Shown here one piece after another: positions 8,156 to 16,704 of a stretch of 44,887 nucleotides of DNA. Location: NCBI GenBank assembly GCA_024711005.1, contig JANJTQ010000004.1, positions 1 to 44,887 of the forward strand. Direction: 5' to 3'. The notes beneath the pieces were generated by a model, which saw only the letters and a program-made list of their open reading frames with translations, was not told where the DNA came from and did no database searches. Source of the stretch: Opitutaceae bacterium. Lineage in GTDB: Bacteria > Verrucomicrobiota > Verrucomicrobiia > Opitutales > Opitutaceae. Each line of letters opens with the position of its first letter. Position 1 is the stretch's first letter. Both the position numbers and the translations under genes were made by a program.

Positions 8156-9880
8156 ATGCCGCGCAGCCACGGACCGACCCAACCGGGTAAGGTGTCGGCG
8201 CTTATGAACCCTATTCCCCGTGACCCTGGTTTATCTCCGTCAGGCGACACACCGATGCCCCGCGGCGCCGCCCTGCTTGCCAATTCGCTCCTCAACAAGG
8301 GCACCGCTTTCACCGAGCGTGAGCGCGATGCCCTGGGCCTGCGCGGCCTGCTGCCGCCGCGCATGTTCACCTTGGAAGAACAAGTCGGCCGTGTGCTCGG
8401 CAACCTGCGGCGCAAGGAAAACTCGCTGGAGAAATACATCTTTCTCACGACGCTTCAGAATCGCAACGAGACGCTGTTCTACCGCCTGATGCAGGATCAC
8501 GCCGAGGAGATGATTCCCCTCATTTACACGCCGACGGTCGGCCAGGCGTGTCTCGAATATGGCGCCATCTTTCGCCGTCCGCGCGGACTCTTCATCAGCA
8601 TCCGCGAACGGGGACGCATCGCCGAGATTCTGCGGCATTGGCCCATGACCGATGTGCGCATGATTGTGGTGACCGACGGCGAACGCATTCTCGGTCTCGG
8701 TGATCTCGGCGCGCTCGGCATGGGTATTCCCGTGGGCAAGCTCGCCCTTTATACCGCGTGCGCCGGACTTCACCCCGCCTATGGTCTGCCCATCACCCTG
8801 GACGTGGGCACCGACAACGCCGCTCTGCTCGCCGATCCCTTCTATCTGGGCCTGAACCAACAACGCGTGCGCGGCGCCGCCTACGACGAATTTCTTGCCG
8901 AATTCGTCGCCGCCGTGCGCGAGGTGTTCCCCCGCGCACTCATGCAATGGTAGGATTTCGGAAAAACCAATGCTTTCCGTCTGCTCAACTACAACCGCCC
9001 GCGCCTGTGCAGTTTAAACGACGACATTCAAGGCACCGCCGCCGTCGCCGTCGCCGGCCTGCTCGCGACCTTGCGCGAGACCGGCAGCCGCCTCGCGGAC
9101 CAACGCCTGCTCTTCCTCGGTGCCGGCGAAGCGGGCACCGGCATCGCGGACCTCTTCGTCGCGGCCGCCTGTTCCACCGGTCTGCCCGTCGCGGAAGCAC
9201 GCTCTCGGTGCTGGTTTGTCGACTCGGAAGGACTTGTCGTCCGCAATCGCCCGGGTCGTCCGCTGGCGCATCATAAACTCCCCTACGCACAAGACCACGC
9301 GCCCGTGCGCACACTCGCCGAGGCCGTGGACGCCGTGCGTCCCACGGCCCTCATCGGTGTCTCGGGACAGGGCGGTGCCTTTACGCCGGCGATCCTGCGA
9401 CGCATGGCGGAGTTCAATAAACGGCCGGTGATCTTTGCGTTCTCCAACCCGACGAGCCACGCCGAATGCACCGCCGAGGCGGCTTACCGGGAGACGGATG
9501 GCCGTGCACTGTTCGCCAGCGGAAGTCCGTTCGATCCGGTCACGTTCGGCGGACGCACCTTCCACCCGGGTCAGGGCAACAACGTGTATATTTTCCCCGG
9601 TGTCGGTTTTGGAGCGCTGGCCTGCGGAGCGCGTGAGATCACCGATGCAATGTTCCTCGCCGCGGCGAAACGACTCGCCGAGTTGGTCACCGACGAGGAC
9701 CTCGCGATGGGCCGCATCTACCCCGCGTTGACGCGCATTCGTGAAGTCTCGATGGAGCTCGCGATCGCGGTGGTCGCGGAGGCGCGATTCGATGGACTTG
9801 CAACCATCCCGCTGCCCGAAGACCCTCGCGCCGAACTGTGCGCACGGCGCTACGAAGCCGTCTATCGCGACTACGTTTAG
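8156..9880 (+). pseudogene. NAD(P)-dependent malic enzyme interrupted by one in-frame TAG
   Basis: One continuous frame of 575 codons encodes a full-length malic enzyme except for TAG at 8951-8953 (codon 266). Before it lie the substrate-binding elements FLTTLQNRNETLFYRL, IYTPTVGQACLEY, and VVTDGERILGLGDLGALGM. Directly after it the same frame continues DFGKTNAFRLL, SLNDDIQGTAAVAVAGL, then the nucleotide-binding FLGAGEAGTGIADLF and FALSNP-like FAFSNPTSHAECT. In the family the interrupted motif reads Q-F/W-E-D-F, so a GAG to TAG change would explain it. That Glu is one of the divalent metal ligands. Malic enzyme converts malate to pyruvate and carbon dioxide. Without readthrough the product stops at 265 residues, lacking the NAD domain. 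It could be a sequencing error, a true nonsense mutation or readthrough. Confidence 0.85.
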
Positions 9881-9901
9881 GCTATCTTGATAGTTACCAC
9901 T

Positions 9902-9948
9902 GCCCCGTCCTGGTCCCGTGAGCAAAGCCGGGCGGCGGGGCTTTTTTT
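9902..9948 (+). terminator. Rho-independent terminator after malic enzyme
   Basis: The arms GCCCCG (9902-9907) and CGGGGC (9936-9941) can pair, the intervening bases contain further GC pairing, and a run of seven T follows at 9942-9948. The hairpin starts 22 bases after the malic enzyme stop. Confidence 0.7.
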
Positions 9949-10149
9949 CCGGGTGTCGAGGTGCTTGGGGGCACCCTCGACCGAACTGGCCCCGACCGGA
10001 AAAACGCAGTTCACTTGAGCCAAAAAACAAATTGGCGACGCACTCGCGCGTGTATCCATGATAATCTTCCATCCGCAAAATTCCGGGTCATAAAAAAACC
10101 ATGAATTTACCTGACCCGAATGGCTCCCGCCCACACTCATCGTAGCTCA

Positions 10150-12381
10150 ATGGATCAAACCACACGTCTCACGCCTGGTGTTTCGCCTCGCCTGGTTCCT
10201 CAAGAACACATCGCACCTTGGTCCAAGGTCAGTTTCGCCCCGCCCGAACCGTGGGTCGAAGAAGACGGCTATGACACAACCGTGCGCGGCAAAGAGGGCG
10301 ATCATCTCACGCACCTCTTGTGGGCCCGACAGCTGCGCGCCGGCACTGGTCAGAGCTTTCACTCCACCGCCATCCGCCTGGAAACGAGCCTCGCGGTTCA
10401 ACACCAATCCCAATGGAGCGTGCAGTTGGACCCGCGCACGCAGACACTCACGGTGCATTGGTTGCGCGTCGTCCGCGACGGCCGGCGGATCGATCACCTG
10501 CAACGCGAACGGATGCGACTCATCCAACGTGAAACTCAACTCGAGCGTCTCATCATCGACGGCATCTGGACCTTGATCGCGGTGTTGGACGATGTACGTC
10601 CCGGCGATGTGCTGGAGGCGGCGTTTACCTACGAAACGACCCACCCGATCCGGCCCAAGGCCACCGAGGCTTTCTTTATCGTCCCGCCTCAAATGACCGT
10701 GGGCTGTTACCGCCTGGGTGTGGTCTCGGACGCGTCAACGGCGGCCCTGACGTGGAAGGCATCGAGCGATGCTCCGCAACGTCGTGAAGACATTCTCTCC
10801 GACGGACGCCGACATTGGATATGGGAGGGATCGCAACTGACGCCCCGCGAACCGGAGCCCAACCAACCCGGCTCATGTCTGGACTACACGTGGGTGCAAA
10901 TCTCCGACCTCGCCCACTGGCGGGATCTCGCCATCCGCACATCCGAAGTCTGGACGGGAGTGGGCGACGCGAACGGTCTTGAAACGATTCCCGCCTTCGC
11001 GCGCCCCGAGCAGGTGAACGAAGCCACCGTCACCCGCCTGATCCAGCACATCCAGGATGATTTTCGCTACCTCAGCATGAACTTGGAGTTGGGCGGCTGG
11101 ATTCCGTCACCCCCGCTTCTCGTCGCTCAACGACGTTATGGTGACTGCAAAGACCTGGCTTGGTTGACGGCGGCCGTCTTGCGAAGCTGGGGCTTGGCCG
11201 CACGACCGGTACTGGTCGAGACCGGCTTGCGCGAACAGATCGTCTCGCTTTTGCCGATGACGCTTTTGTTCAATCACTGCGTTGTCGAGGTCGAGGTCGC
11301 AGGGAAAACCCGTTGGTTCGACCTTACCGAACCTTCGCAAGGAGGGAGCTTTTCCACCCAGGCGATTACTTGGTTCGGTCACGGTTTGGTCATTGACTCA
11401 CAGTCCAAGGGCTTGCGCAGCCAACCCGGCGAACGTGCCGGCGGCACCTATGAGTTGCGCGAAACCCTCCTCGTGGCCACCCGACGCGGCGTGGCGTCAC
11501 TCGCCGAGCAACGCGTCCGGACCGAAGGATTGCAGGCGGACCATCTCCGTCACCTGCGAAAGCAGTTGGGTGCCGAAGAATTCGCCAAGGACCGCGAGCA
11601 GCAGGCCCAACGTCGCTACGGCAAGGCCCGCCGGACCGGCACGCTTCAGTGGCGTGACGATCGCCAAAAGAACGTCTGCGAACTCGTCGAAACCTTCGCG
11701 ATCAAAGATGTCGTCCATGCCGATCAGAGCGGCCGTCGCGCCTCCTTCGAGGTGCCCGCCAACCTCGCGTTGCAGACACTCGTGCTTCCCGACGACAAAC
11801 CGCGGCGTTCCCCCTGGGCCATGCCCTTCCCGTTGGAGGTTCGACATGAAATCACCGTCAAGGCGGGCGGCATGACCACGGGCAATCGCCGCAGGCGATT
11901 TTGGACGGAACCGTTCTTCTCCGCGTCTCTGGACGAGCCGAAGATTCAAGGAGCATGGACGAAAACCGTTCAGTTCAAAATAAACGCCCCCGAGATTCCG
12001 GCGGATCAGTTGAAAGACTACCGAAAGCAGCTGGAAAAATTCCTGATGGAAACGGGCTGGCAGCTTTTTCTGCCTTGGGGACAACCGCGCGGACGCCGTG
12101 GAAACGGCTTCGGCGAACTGCCTCGTACCGAGGAGGAGCGCATGGCCTATGTCGCTCCGACACCCATAAAGGAACCCTCGCGCCCGCCCATGCCGGAAGC
12201 GGAGGCAAGCGACATTAAGCTGACTCCGGGAGAACGCCGACATGGTCATCGAAGATCATCCCGCCCGGAACACCCGGTGGCCAACTTGCCGAGTTGGTTA
12301 TGGCGCATCGTGGGACTCGCGCTCGTCCTCCTCATGCTGTGGTTCCGCTTCTTTCACGTCGTCACCCCGCCGGAGAACTGA
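10150..12381 (+). CDS. DUF3857 and transglutaminase-like membrane protein
   Basis: This protein of 743 residues from ATG 10150 (MDQTTRL; an in-frame ATG at 10120 is possible) has an N-terminal DUF3857-type beta domain to about residue 220, marked by the phrase TVHWLRVVRDGRRIDHL. A transglutaminase-like core follows, with Cys333 in RRYGDCKDLA, His376 in LFNHCVVEVE and Asp391 in RWFDLTEP. These form the expected Cys-His-Asp triad. The C-terminal half contains a second beta domain, and a single membrane helix WLWRIVGLALVLLMLWFRFF lies at the very end. There is no N-terminal signal peptide, so orientation is unclear. Proteins with this layout are widespread in Bacteroidetes and Verrucomicrobia, often near cell-envelope genes; their substrate is unknown. 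It stands alone between two terminators. Confidence 0.82.
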   Translation: MDQTTRLTPGVSPRLVPQEHIAPWSKVSFAPPEPWVEEDGYDTTVRGKEGDHLTHLLWARQLRAGTGQSFHSTAIRLETSLAVQHQSQWSVQLDPRTQTLTVHWLRVVRDGRRIDHLQRERMRLIQRETQLERLIIDGIWTLIAVLDDVRPGDVLEAAFTYETTHPIRPKATEAFFIVPPQMTVGCYRLGVVSDASTAALTWKASSDAPQRREDILSDGRRHWIWEGSQLTPREPEPNQPGSCLDYTWVQISDLAHWRDLAIRTSEVWTGVGDANGLETIPAFARPEQVNEATVTRLIQHIQDDFRYLSMNLELGGWIPSPPLLVAQRRYGDCKDLAWLTAAVLRSWGLAARPVLVETGLREQIVSLLPMTLLFNHCVVEVEVAGKTRWFDLTEPSQGGSFSTQAITWFGHGLVIDSQSKGLRSQPGERAGGTYELRETLLVATRRGVASLAEQRVRTEGLQADHLRHLRKQLGAEEFAKDREQQAQRRYGKARRTGTLQWRDDRQKNVCELVETFAIKDVVHADQSGRRASFEVPANLALQTLVLPDDKPRRSPWAMPFPLEVRHEITVKAGGMTTGNRRRRFWTEPFFSASLDEPKIQGAWTKTVQFKINAPEIPADQLKDYRKQLEKFLMETGWQLFLPWGQPRGRRGNGFGELPRTEEERMAYVAPTPIKEPSRPPMPEAEASDIKLTPGERRHGHRRSSRPEHPVANLPSWLWRIVGLALVLLMLWFRFFHVVTPPEN

Positions 12382-12460
12382 TCCCGGCGTCCAAGTCTCG
12401 CCAAGTCCGGCAAAGTGTCGCCGATGAGGACTCCTCGCCGCGATTCGCGTTCCACTTCCC

Positions 12461-12493
12461 AAAAAAAAGCCGCCCGATACCGGGCGGCTTTTT
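12461..12493. terminator. bidirectional Rho-independent terminator
   Basis: The perfect 8-bp stem GCCGCCCG (12469-12476) and CGGGCGGC (12481-12488) has a four-base loop. Eight A precede it and five T follow it, so it can stop transcripts from both the DUF3857 gene (plus strand) and the RGG-rich gene (minus strand) that converge here. Confidence 0.9.
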
Positions 12494-12516
12494 ACTGACA
12501 GGGTTGAGTCGGCGAA

Positions 12517-14382
12517 TCAGCTCGCGGGCGTTTCCGGCTTGGGCTCCTCGGCGGCGGGAGTCTCCGTTTCCGCCTGCGCCGACGCTTCCTCCGAAGGGTT
12601 GGCGGCCGCTTCGGGCGTCGGCACGTCCGGGAAATTCTCCGGATCATGTTCGGCTCCTTCGATCTCCTTCTTGCGCGACTCCACCACCGGAGCCGGCGCA
12701 AAAAGACGTCCGTCGATGAACTCGGTCACGTAGCCTTCGCTCACCAGCCAGCGCAGATCACCGTTCAGGCGATTAAGCTTGGCCTGTTGTTCGCCGCTGA
12801 GGGTCGGAGCCGAGACTTCGGCGACAACCTCTGCTGCTTCGGCACCCTCCACGGGAGCGGCGGGCTTGGCCGGCGCCGCAGGTGCGGCAAAGCCAAGGAA
12901 CTTTTCGGAGAGCTCGCTCGCCTTGATCATCGGGTGGGTCTCGATGAACGAAATCAGCGCGCCGATTGAATCGGAGAACGTTTGATTCGGGATGCGGAAT
13001 TTACGCTTCACCGCGCAAACGTAGCTGATGCCCTTCGACCCCTTCTTGAAGATCGTGAAGCCTTCGCGACGCAAACGACCGCGCAGTGCGTTGGCCGTGT
13101 CGAGGGGGAAACGACGCTGGCGCTCAAGGGCGCCCTCGATCGTACGGCGAAGTTCTCCGTCGGGCAGCAGTTCGAGATTCTTGCCGGCAAAACGCACCGA
13201 CTCGACGGTGCGAACAACCTTTTCCTTCGCGGTTGAGAGCAGATATTGGCGGGCCTCTTCAATCGAATCGAAGGCCGGCGCCGGTGCGGCTTCAGCGGCG
13301 GGAGTCGCAACGGCCTTAGGGGTAACCTCACCCTCGGCGGGCTCTGCGGCCGGGGCGGATTCGGCGGCGGGGGTGGCTGGAGCCGCGGCCGCCTGCGTGA
13401 GTTTCCAAGTATAGCGAGTGGCCTTCTTCATCTTTTCCAGCCACTGGGCGATCACCTCGGGCTCGCGAACGGACTCGATCTTGTTCCGATAAACTTCGAA
13501 CGGCAGCTTGATGTTGGCCGCGTGATGCTGCTGCACAATCTGGTTATAACGGTGGTAATTCGGGGGCCCGAGCAACTCACCGGTCACCGTGCAGCGGTTG
13601 ACCACTTGAAAATTCCCCTTCGGCGCATCGATCTCGACATCGGCCACATCGAAGAAGTGTCCAAGATGCTTTTCGAGAACATGGTCGATCGCAGCCGCCT
13701 CGCTCTCGAAGGGAATACCGTCCGGCACGGAGATGGCAAACGGCGCAGGCTTGGTTGCAGCGGCGTTTTCGGCCGGCTTGTGCTGAACAACCGCGATGAA
13801 GCGGTCGTTCTTGCCGATGATCACCCGGGCGATTTCGAACAGCTCGTAAGTGCGGCAGGAGCTGCGGATGGCCTTTGCCAGCGCGGCAAAGCCGGTGTCG
13901 TCGGGATAAAAGGTAACGTTGAAAAACGGGCTGATGTACGGGCCCTGTTCACGCGGGGGAAAACCACCCTCGCGAGGGCCACCGAAGCGGGGACCGCCTT
14001 CGCGACGTGGGCCTCCCTGGCCACGGAAGTCGCCGCGATTGGGAGCACCGCCGGGACCTTCGCGGCGCGGGCCGCGTGAATCGTATCCGCCCTCGCGGCG
14101 CTGTTCTCGGGGCGCGGCCGGGGTGTCGCCAGCCGGGGCGACGGCATCACTCTCTGAACCCGCGGGTTTGCGAAATCCACGACGATCACGAGGGGCGCCG
14201 GCACCGGGGCCATCGCGACGGGGACGTTCATCACGGCGTGACTCGCGTGGGCCACCGGAGTTGCCGGGAGTTTCGGCTTTGTCTTGGGACCACTGAGTTC
14301 CAAAGCTGAAGCTTTGAAGTTGGGCCAGATCGATTTTGTTAAAATCCTTGGCCGGTTTATCGTTGGAGGGCGTCTCGGACAT
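12517..14382 (-). CDS. conserved hypothetical protein with RGG-rich N-terminal region
   Basis: Function was not recognised. The ATG with complement at 14380-14382 starts MSETPSNDKPAKDFNKIDL and gives 621 residues; starts further upstream add an unlikely leader. Residues about 35-150 are a disordered, strongly charged stretch with repeated RR, RG, GG and RE units (for example PRREGPGGAPNRGDFRGQGG), which resembles RGG boxes of RNA-binding proteins. Next is a folded segment beginning ISPFFNVTFYPDDTGFAALA. A second segment contains NYHRYNQIVQQHHAANIKLP, then come an Ala/Pro/Glu-rich linker, a third domain (GFTIFKKGSKGISYVCAVKR) and another acidic tail. The mix of folded blocks and low-complexity linkers suggests a nucleic-acid or ribonucleoprotein role. 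It is transcribed away from the tRNA-Leu gene. Confidence 0.7.
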   Translation of the reverse strand: MSETPSNDKPAKDFNKIDLAQLQSFSFGTQWSQDKAETPGNSGGPRESRRDERPRRDGPGAGAPRDRRGFRKPAGSESDAVAPAGDTPAAPREQRREGGYDSRGPRREGPGGAPNRGDFRGQGGPRREGGPRFGGPREGGFPPREQGPYISPFFNVTFYPDDTGFAALAKAIRSSCRTYELFEIARVIIGKNDRFIAVVQHKPAENAAATKPAPFAISVPDGIPFESEAAAIDHVLEKHLGHFFDVADVEIDAPKGNFQVVNRCTVTGELLGPPNYHRYNQIVQQHHAANIKLPFEVYRNKIESVREPEVIAQWLEKMKKATRYTWKLTQAAAAPATPAAESAPAAEPAEGEVTPKAVATPAAEAAPAPAFDSIEEARQYLLSTAKEKVVRTVESVRFAGKNLELLPDGELRRTIEGALERQRRFPLDTANALRGRLRREGFTIFKKGSKGISYVCAVKRKFRIPNQTFSDSIGALISFIETHPMIKASELSEKFLGFAAPAAPAKPAAPVEGAEAAEVVAEVSAPTLSGEQQAKLNRLNGDLRWLVSEGYVTEFIDGRLFAPAPVVESRKKEIEGAEHDPENFPDVPTPEAAANPSEEASAQAETETPAAEEPKPETPAS

Positions 14383-14575
14383 GCGGAGCGATGCGGGCAT
14401 AATTGCCTGCGTAGGTGTTGGCGGGAGGCGGGCTAGAGAGGCGCTAATGCGCGCAAGCAGTGTCCATGCGGGCAGGTGAGTAGCAAGCAGTTTCCCGAAA
14501 ACAGAAAAATGCATTTCGGGGCTTTACACCGCCGGAGAGATTTATCTTAGTCCGCCTTCCTCTCCGTCAGACAAT

Positions 14576-14660
14576 GCTCAGGTGGTGGAATTGGTAGACA
14601 CACACGTTTGAGGGGCGTGTGCCGAAAGGCGTAAGGGTTCGAGTCCCTTCCTGAGCACCA
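14576..14660 (+). tRNA. tRNA-Leu (anticodon GAG)
   Basis: The acceptor arms GCTCAGG (14576-14582) and CCTGAGC (14650-14656) pair perfectly, followed by discriminator A and an encoded CCA. The D-arm reads TGGAATTGGTAGACA, and the anticodon arm is CACGT-TTGAGGG-GCGTG with anticodon GAG at 14610-14612. A long variable arm (GCCGAAAGGC), typical of a class II tRNA, precedes the T-arm GGGTTCGAGTCCC. The gene reads CUC and CUU codons. It is likely the integration target of the recombinase that starts 106 bases downstream. Confidence 0.97.
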
Positions 14661-14665
14661 ACTTT

Positions 14666-14690
14666 TAACCTGCGTAACTCACGCAGGTTA
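14666..14690 (+). terminator. hairpin terminator after tRNA-Leu
   Basis: The 10-bp perfect inverted repeat TAACCTGCGT (14666-14675) and ACGCAGGTTA (14681-14690) has a five-base loop and is followed by a T-rich TTTCGTTTA. It lies six bases after the tRNA CCA end. It could also be part of an attachment region. Confidence 0.7.
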
Positions 14691-14742
14691 TTTCGTTTAT
14701 ACGATTCGGCACTCGACCCAAATCCCCCAGAATCGACTTTTC

Positions 14743-14759
14743 GTGACAGATTAGTGACA
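14743..14759. repeat. direct repeat GTGACA in front of the recombinase
   Basis: GTGACA occurs at 14743-14748 and again at 14754-14759, an 11-base (one helical turn) offset, just before the recombinase start at 14767. Short direct repeats of this kind can be recombinase arm-type sites or an autoregulatory site, but the motif is short and the assignment is tentative. Confidence 0.3.
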
Positions 14760-14766
14760 ATGGAGC

Positions 14767-16056
14767 ATGGCCAAAACCAAGTTCCCCATCACGGTCAAAA
14801 GAGGCTCCGCCTCTGTTAAAATCTACCACACCCCCGACACGCAGAAAGCGGGTCCCAACGGGAAGCTCGTGCGTTACGACGCCTTCACCTTGAGCTACGT
14901 TTTCGGAGGTAGACGCATCCGCAGAAAGTTCAGCGACCTCACCGAAGCTCGCACGGAAGCCGACAACGCGGTCACCGCCATCGCGAATGGTGCCATGGAT
15001 ACACGCGTTCTTTCCACGTCGGAAGTCAGCGAATACTGCGACGCACGCGAAAGCCTGAGCCGGCTCAACATCACCCTCGCCTCAGCGATCACCGAGTTTG
15101 TGGCTGCCAAACAAGCAGCCGACTCGGTCAACCTAGTTCAAGCCGCGCAGTTTCTTAAGCGCTACGGAGGCGACAAGATCACACGGCAAACGGTGCCGGA
15201 TCTATTCGATGCGCTGCTCGCCCTGAAGAAAGCCGAAGGAGCGGGCGCCTACCACATCAACGATCTCGATACCCGCCTGCGCAAGTTCAAGGAAGCGTTC
15301 ACAAGTTTCATCGACGAGATCACGACCGATCAGATCAACGCATGGCTCACCGGGCTCGGCTTGGAAGCGCGGACGCAGAACAACTATCGCGCAGCAGTAG
15401 TGCAGCTCTTCAACTTCGCGAAAGCGAAGGCGAAGGCACTTCCGCATTGGTTGCCTCATGCGGCTGACGAAGCGATGCGAGTCAAAGAGGCCGTTAAAGA
15501 CACCGGACTTTACACCCCTGAGGAGATGATCACGATCATGCGGAATGCCCCGGCTGATCTAATCCCCGCCTTGGCGATTCGCGCCTTCGCCGGCATTCGC
15601 AACGAAGAGCTTTTCAAGCTCTCTTGGCAGGAAGTCGATTTGGACGGCGGTTGGATCAAGCTCAAAAGCGCGACAACGAAGCTGCGGGCGCGACGCTTGA
15701 TTCCCGTTTCCGATAACCTGCGTGAATGGCTTACCCCGCATCTAAAAAAGAAGGGGCCGTTTCAGCCCGGCTACGCTTCTGCGAAGACGCTGAGCGAAGC
15801 TATCTCCCACGCGATCTCCACCACCGGAACCCCGGTCAAGCGCAACGCACTTCGCAACTGCTACACGAGCTACCGCATGGCGATCTTGGGCGACGTCGCC
15901 AAGGTCGCCGAAGAAACCGGCAACAGTCCTCAGATGATCAGAGAAAACTACCTTGAGTTGGTGACGCCCAAGGAGGCAGAGGCGTGGTTCTCGATCAAAC
16001 CCCTGCACACCGAGAGTACTGCCGCAGGTGCGCTGGTCGCGAAAAGTAAGTCCTAA
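14767..16056 (+). CDS. tyrosine recombinase / site-specific integrase
   Basis: The 429-residue protein has a basic N-terminal region (residues 1-60) of arm-binding type, a core-binding SAM-like domain at about 95-220 and the catalytic domain from about 245. Catalytic landmarks are Arg in AFAGIRNEELFKL, Lys in LKSATTKLRARRL, Arg in NALRNCYTSYRMA and the nucleophile Tyr in MIRENYLELVTP. The positions that are usually His (H-x-x-R and the GH before the Tyr) are Asn here (NALR, GNSP). Recombinases of this family stand next to tRNA genes in many Verrucomicrobiota genomes. This one follows tRNA-Leu directly, which points to insertion at its 3' end. No phage or plasmid cargo follows, so the element is either small or a remnant. 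The product is probably still folded; whether it is active is open. Confidence 0.85.
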   Translation: MAKTKFPITVKRGSASVKIYHTPDTQKAGPNGKLVRYDAFTLSYVFGGRRIRRKFSDLTEARTEADNAVTAIANGAMDTRVLSTSEVSEYCDARESLSRLNITLASAITEFVAAKQAADSVNLVQAAQFLKRYGGDKITRQTVPDLFDALLALKKAEGAGAYHINDLDTRLRKFKEAFTSFIDEITTDQINAWLTGLGLEARTQNNYRAAVVQLFNFAKAKAKALPHWLPHAADEAMRVKEAVKDTGLYTPEEMITIMRNAPADLIPALAIRAFAGIRNEELFKLSWQEVDLDGGWIKLKSATTKLRARRLIPVSDNLREWLTPHLKKKGPFQPGYASAKTLSEAISHAISTTGTPVKRNALRNCYTSYRMAILGDVAKVAEETGNSPQMIRENYLELVTPKEAEAWFSIKPLHTESTAAGALVAKSKS

Positions 16057-16602
16057 CAAACTCCGCCGCTGCCCAAGCGTGGTAAACCTTCATCGAAGTG
16101 ATCACGCAGGAAGAGTCTCATGGACTCGAAAGAGCGAACAGATTCGCCATTTCGCCGTCACACGACTCTCAAAGACGACACAAACGGCTCGTTTTAGTTG
16201 TTTCCAGTTTAAGCACGAGAAGTTGACGAGCGGGTAGAACGGGTGGGTAGAAAAATCACGCGTGTTTTCGTGTCGACGGCACTATTGGTTTCCGACGCAT
16301 CGACGAAGATGAAGCTAGAGTAAAGATAAGCCCTCGCCGTGAGGTCTTTCTTCGTGGCTGCAGCAACCGAATACGACAGCGTCCAAATCGGTGCATTGGA
16401 TCGCCTCTGGAGTAGCATGTGCTCAACTTGATGCTTAGCGGCGCTACCCAACTACGGAACTCGAATTAACGATGGCGCAAGATGCGGCCTTCAGCGGGTG
16501 ATCGGCTGACGGGGAACTGCTCGCATTGATGATGGTGATTCCGCCATATAATTGGCAACGCTTCTGAATTTCAGGGAGGGGGACCGGCCGGCCAATCGCC
16601 GC
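16057..16602. other. gene-poor stretch after the recombinase
   Basis: No convincing gene was seen. The short minus-strand frame at 16209-16451 (80 residues) has no recognisable features and an atypical composition. The DNA looks somewhat richer in A and T than its surroundings, which fits leftover mobile-element sequence. No second copy of the tRNA 3' end was found here. Confidence 0.5.
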
Positions 16603-16614
16603 TTGTTCAAACAA
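16603..16614. promoter_or_regulatory. candidate operator TTGTTCAAACAA upstream of the deacetylase
   Basis: This perfect 12-bp palindromic site (arms TTGTT/AACAA) is the exact reverse complement of the site at 36060-36071. It lies about 96 bases (centre to start) upstream of the deacetylase start and is the leftmost member of a family of similar palindromes in this window. Confidence 0.65.
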
Positions 16615-16704
16615 ACAGTCCAAGAAACCCTGCGGGCGGCGGGATCAATCGGTGCAACCCACCCCCTCGCGGCTTACGTTTTACTCCCACTTCCCCCATC
16701 CCGC

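Noticed and set aside
9012-9019. GTTTAAAC core inside the malic enzyme gene
   Set aside because: It lies in coding sequence (SLNDD motif), lacks the TTG/CAA flanks, and is not near a promoter.
16209-16451. 80-residue minus-strand frame after the recombinase
   Set aside because: No signal, motif or neighbour support; probably chance.
14640-16602. Second copy of the tRNA-Leu 3' end as attachment site
   Set aside because: I searched by eye for GGGTTCGAGTCCC and CTGAGCACCA downstream and found none in the window.
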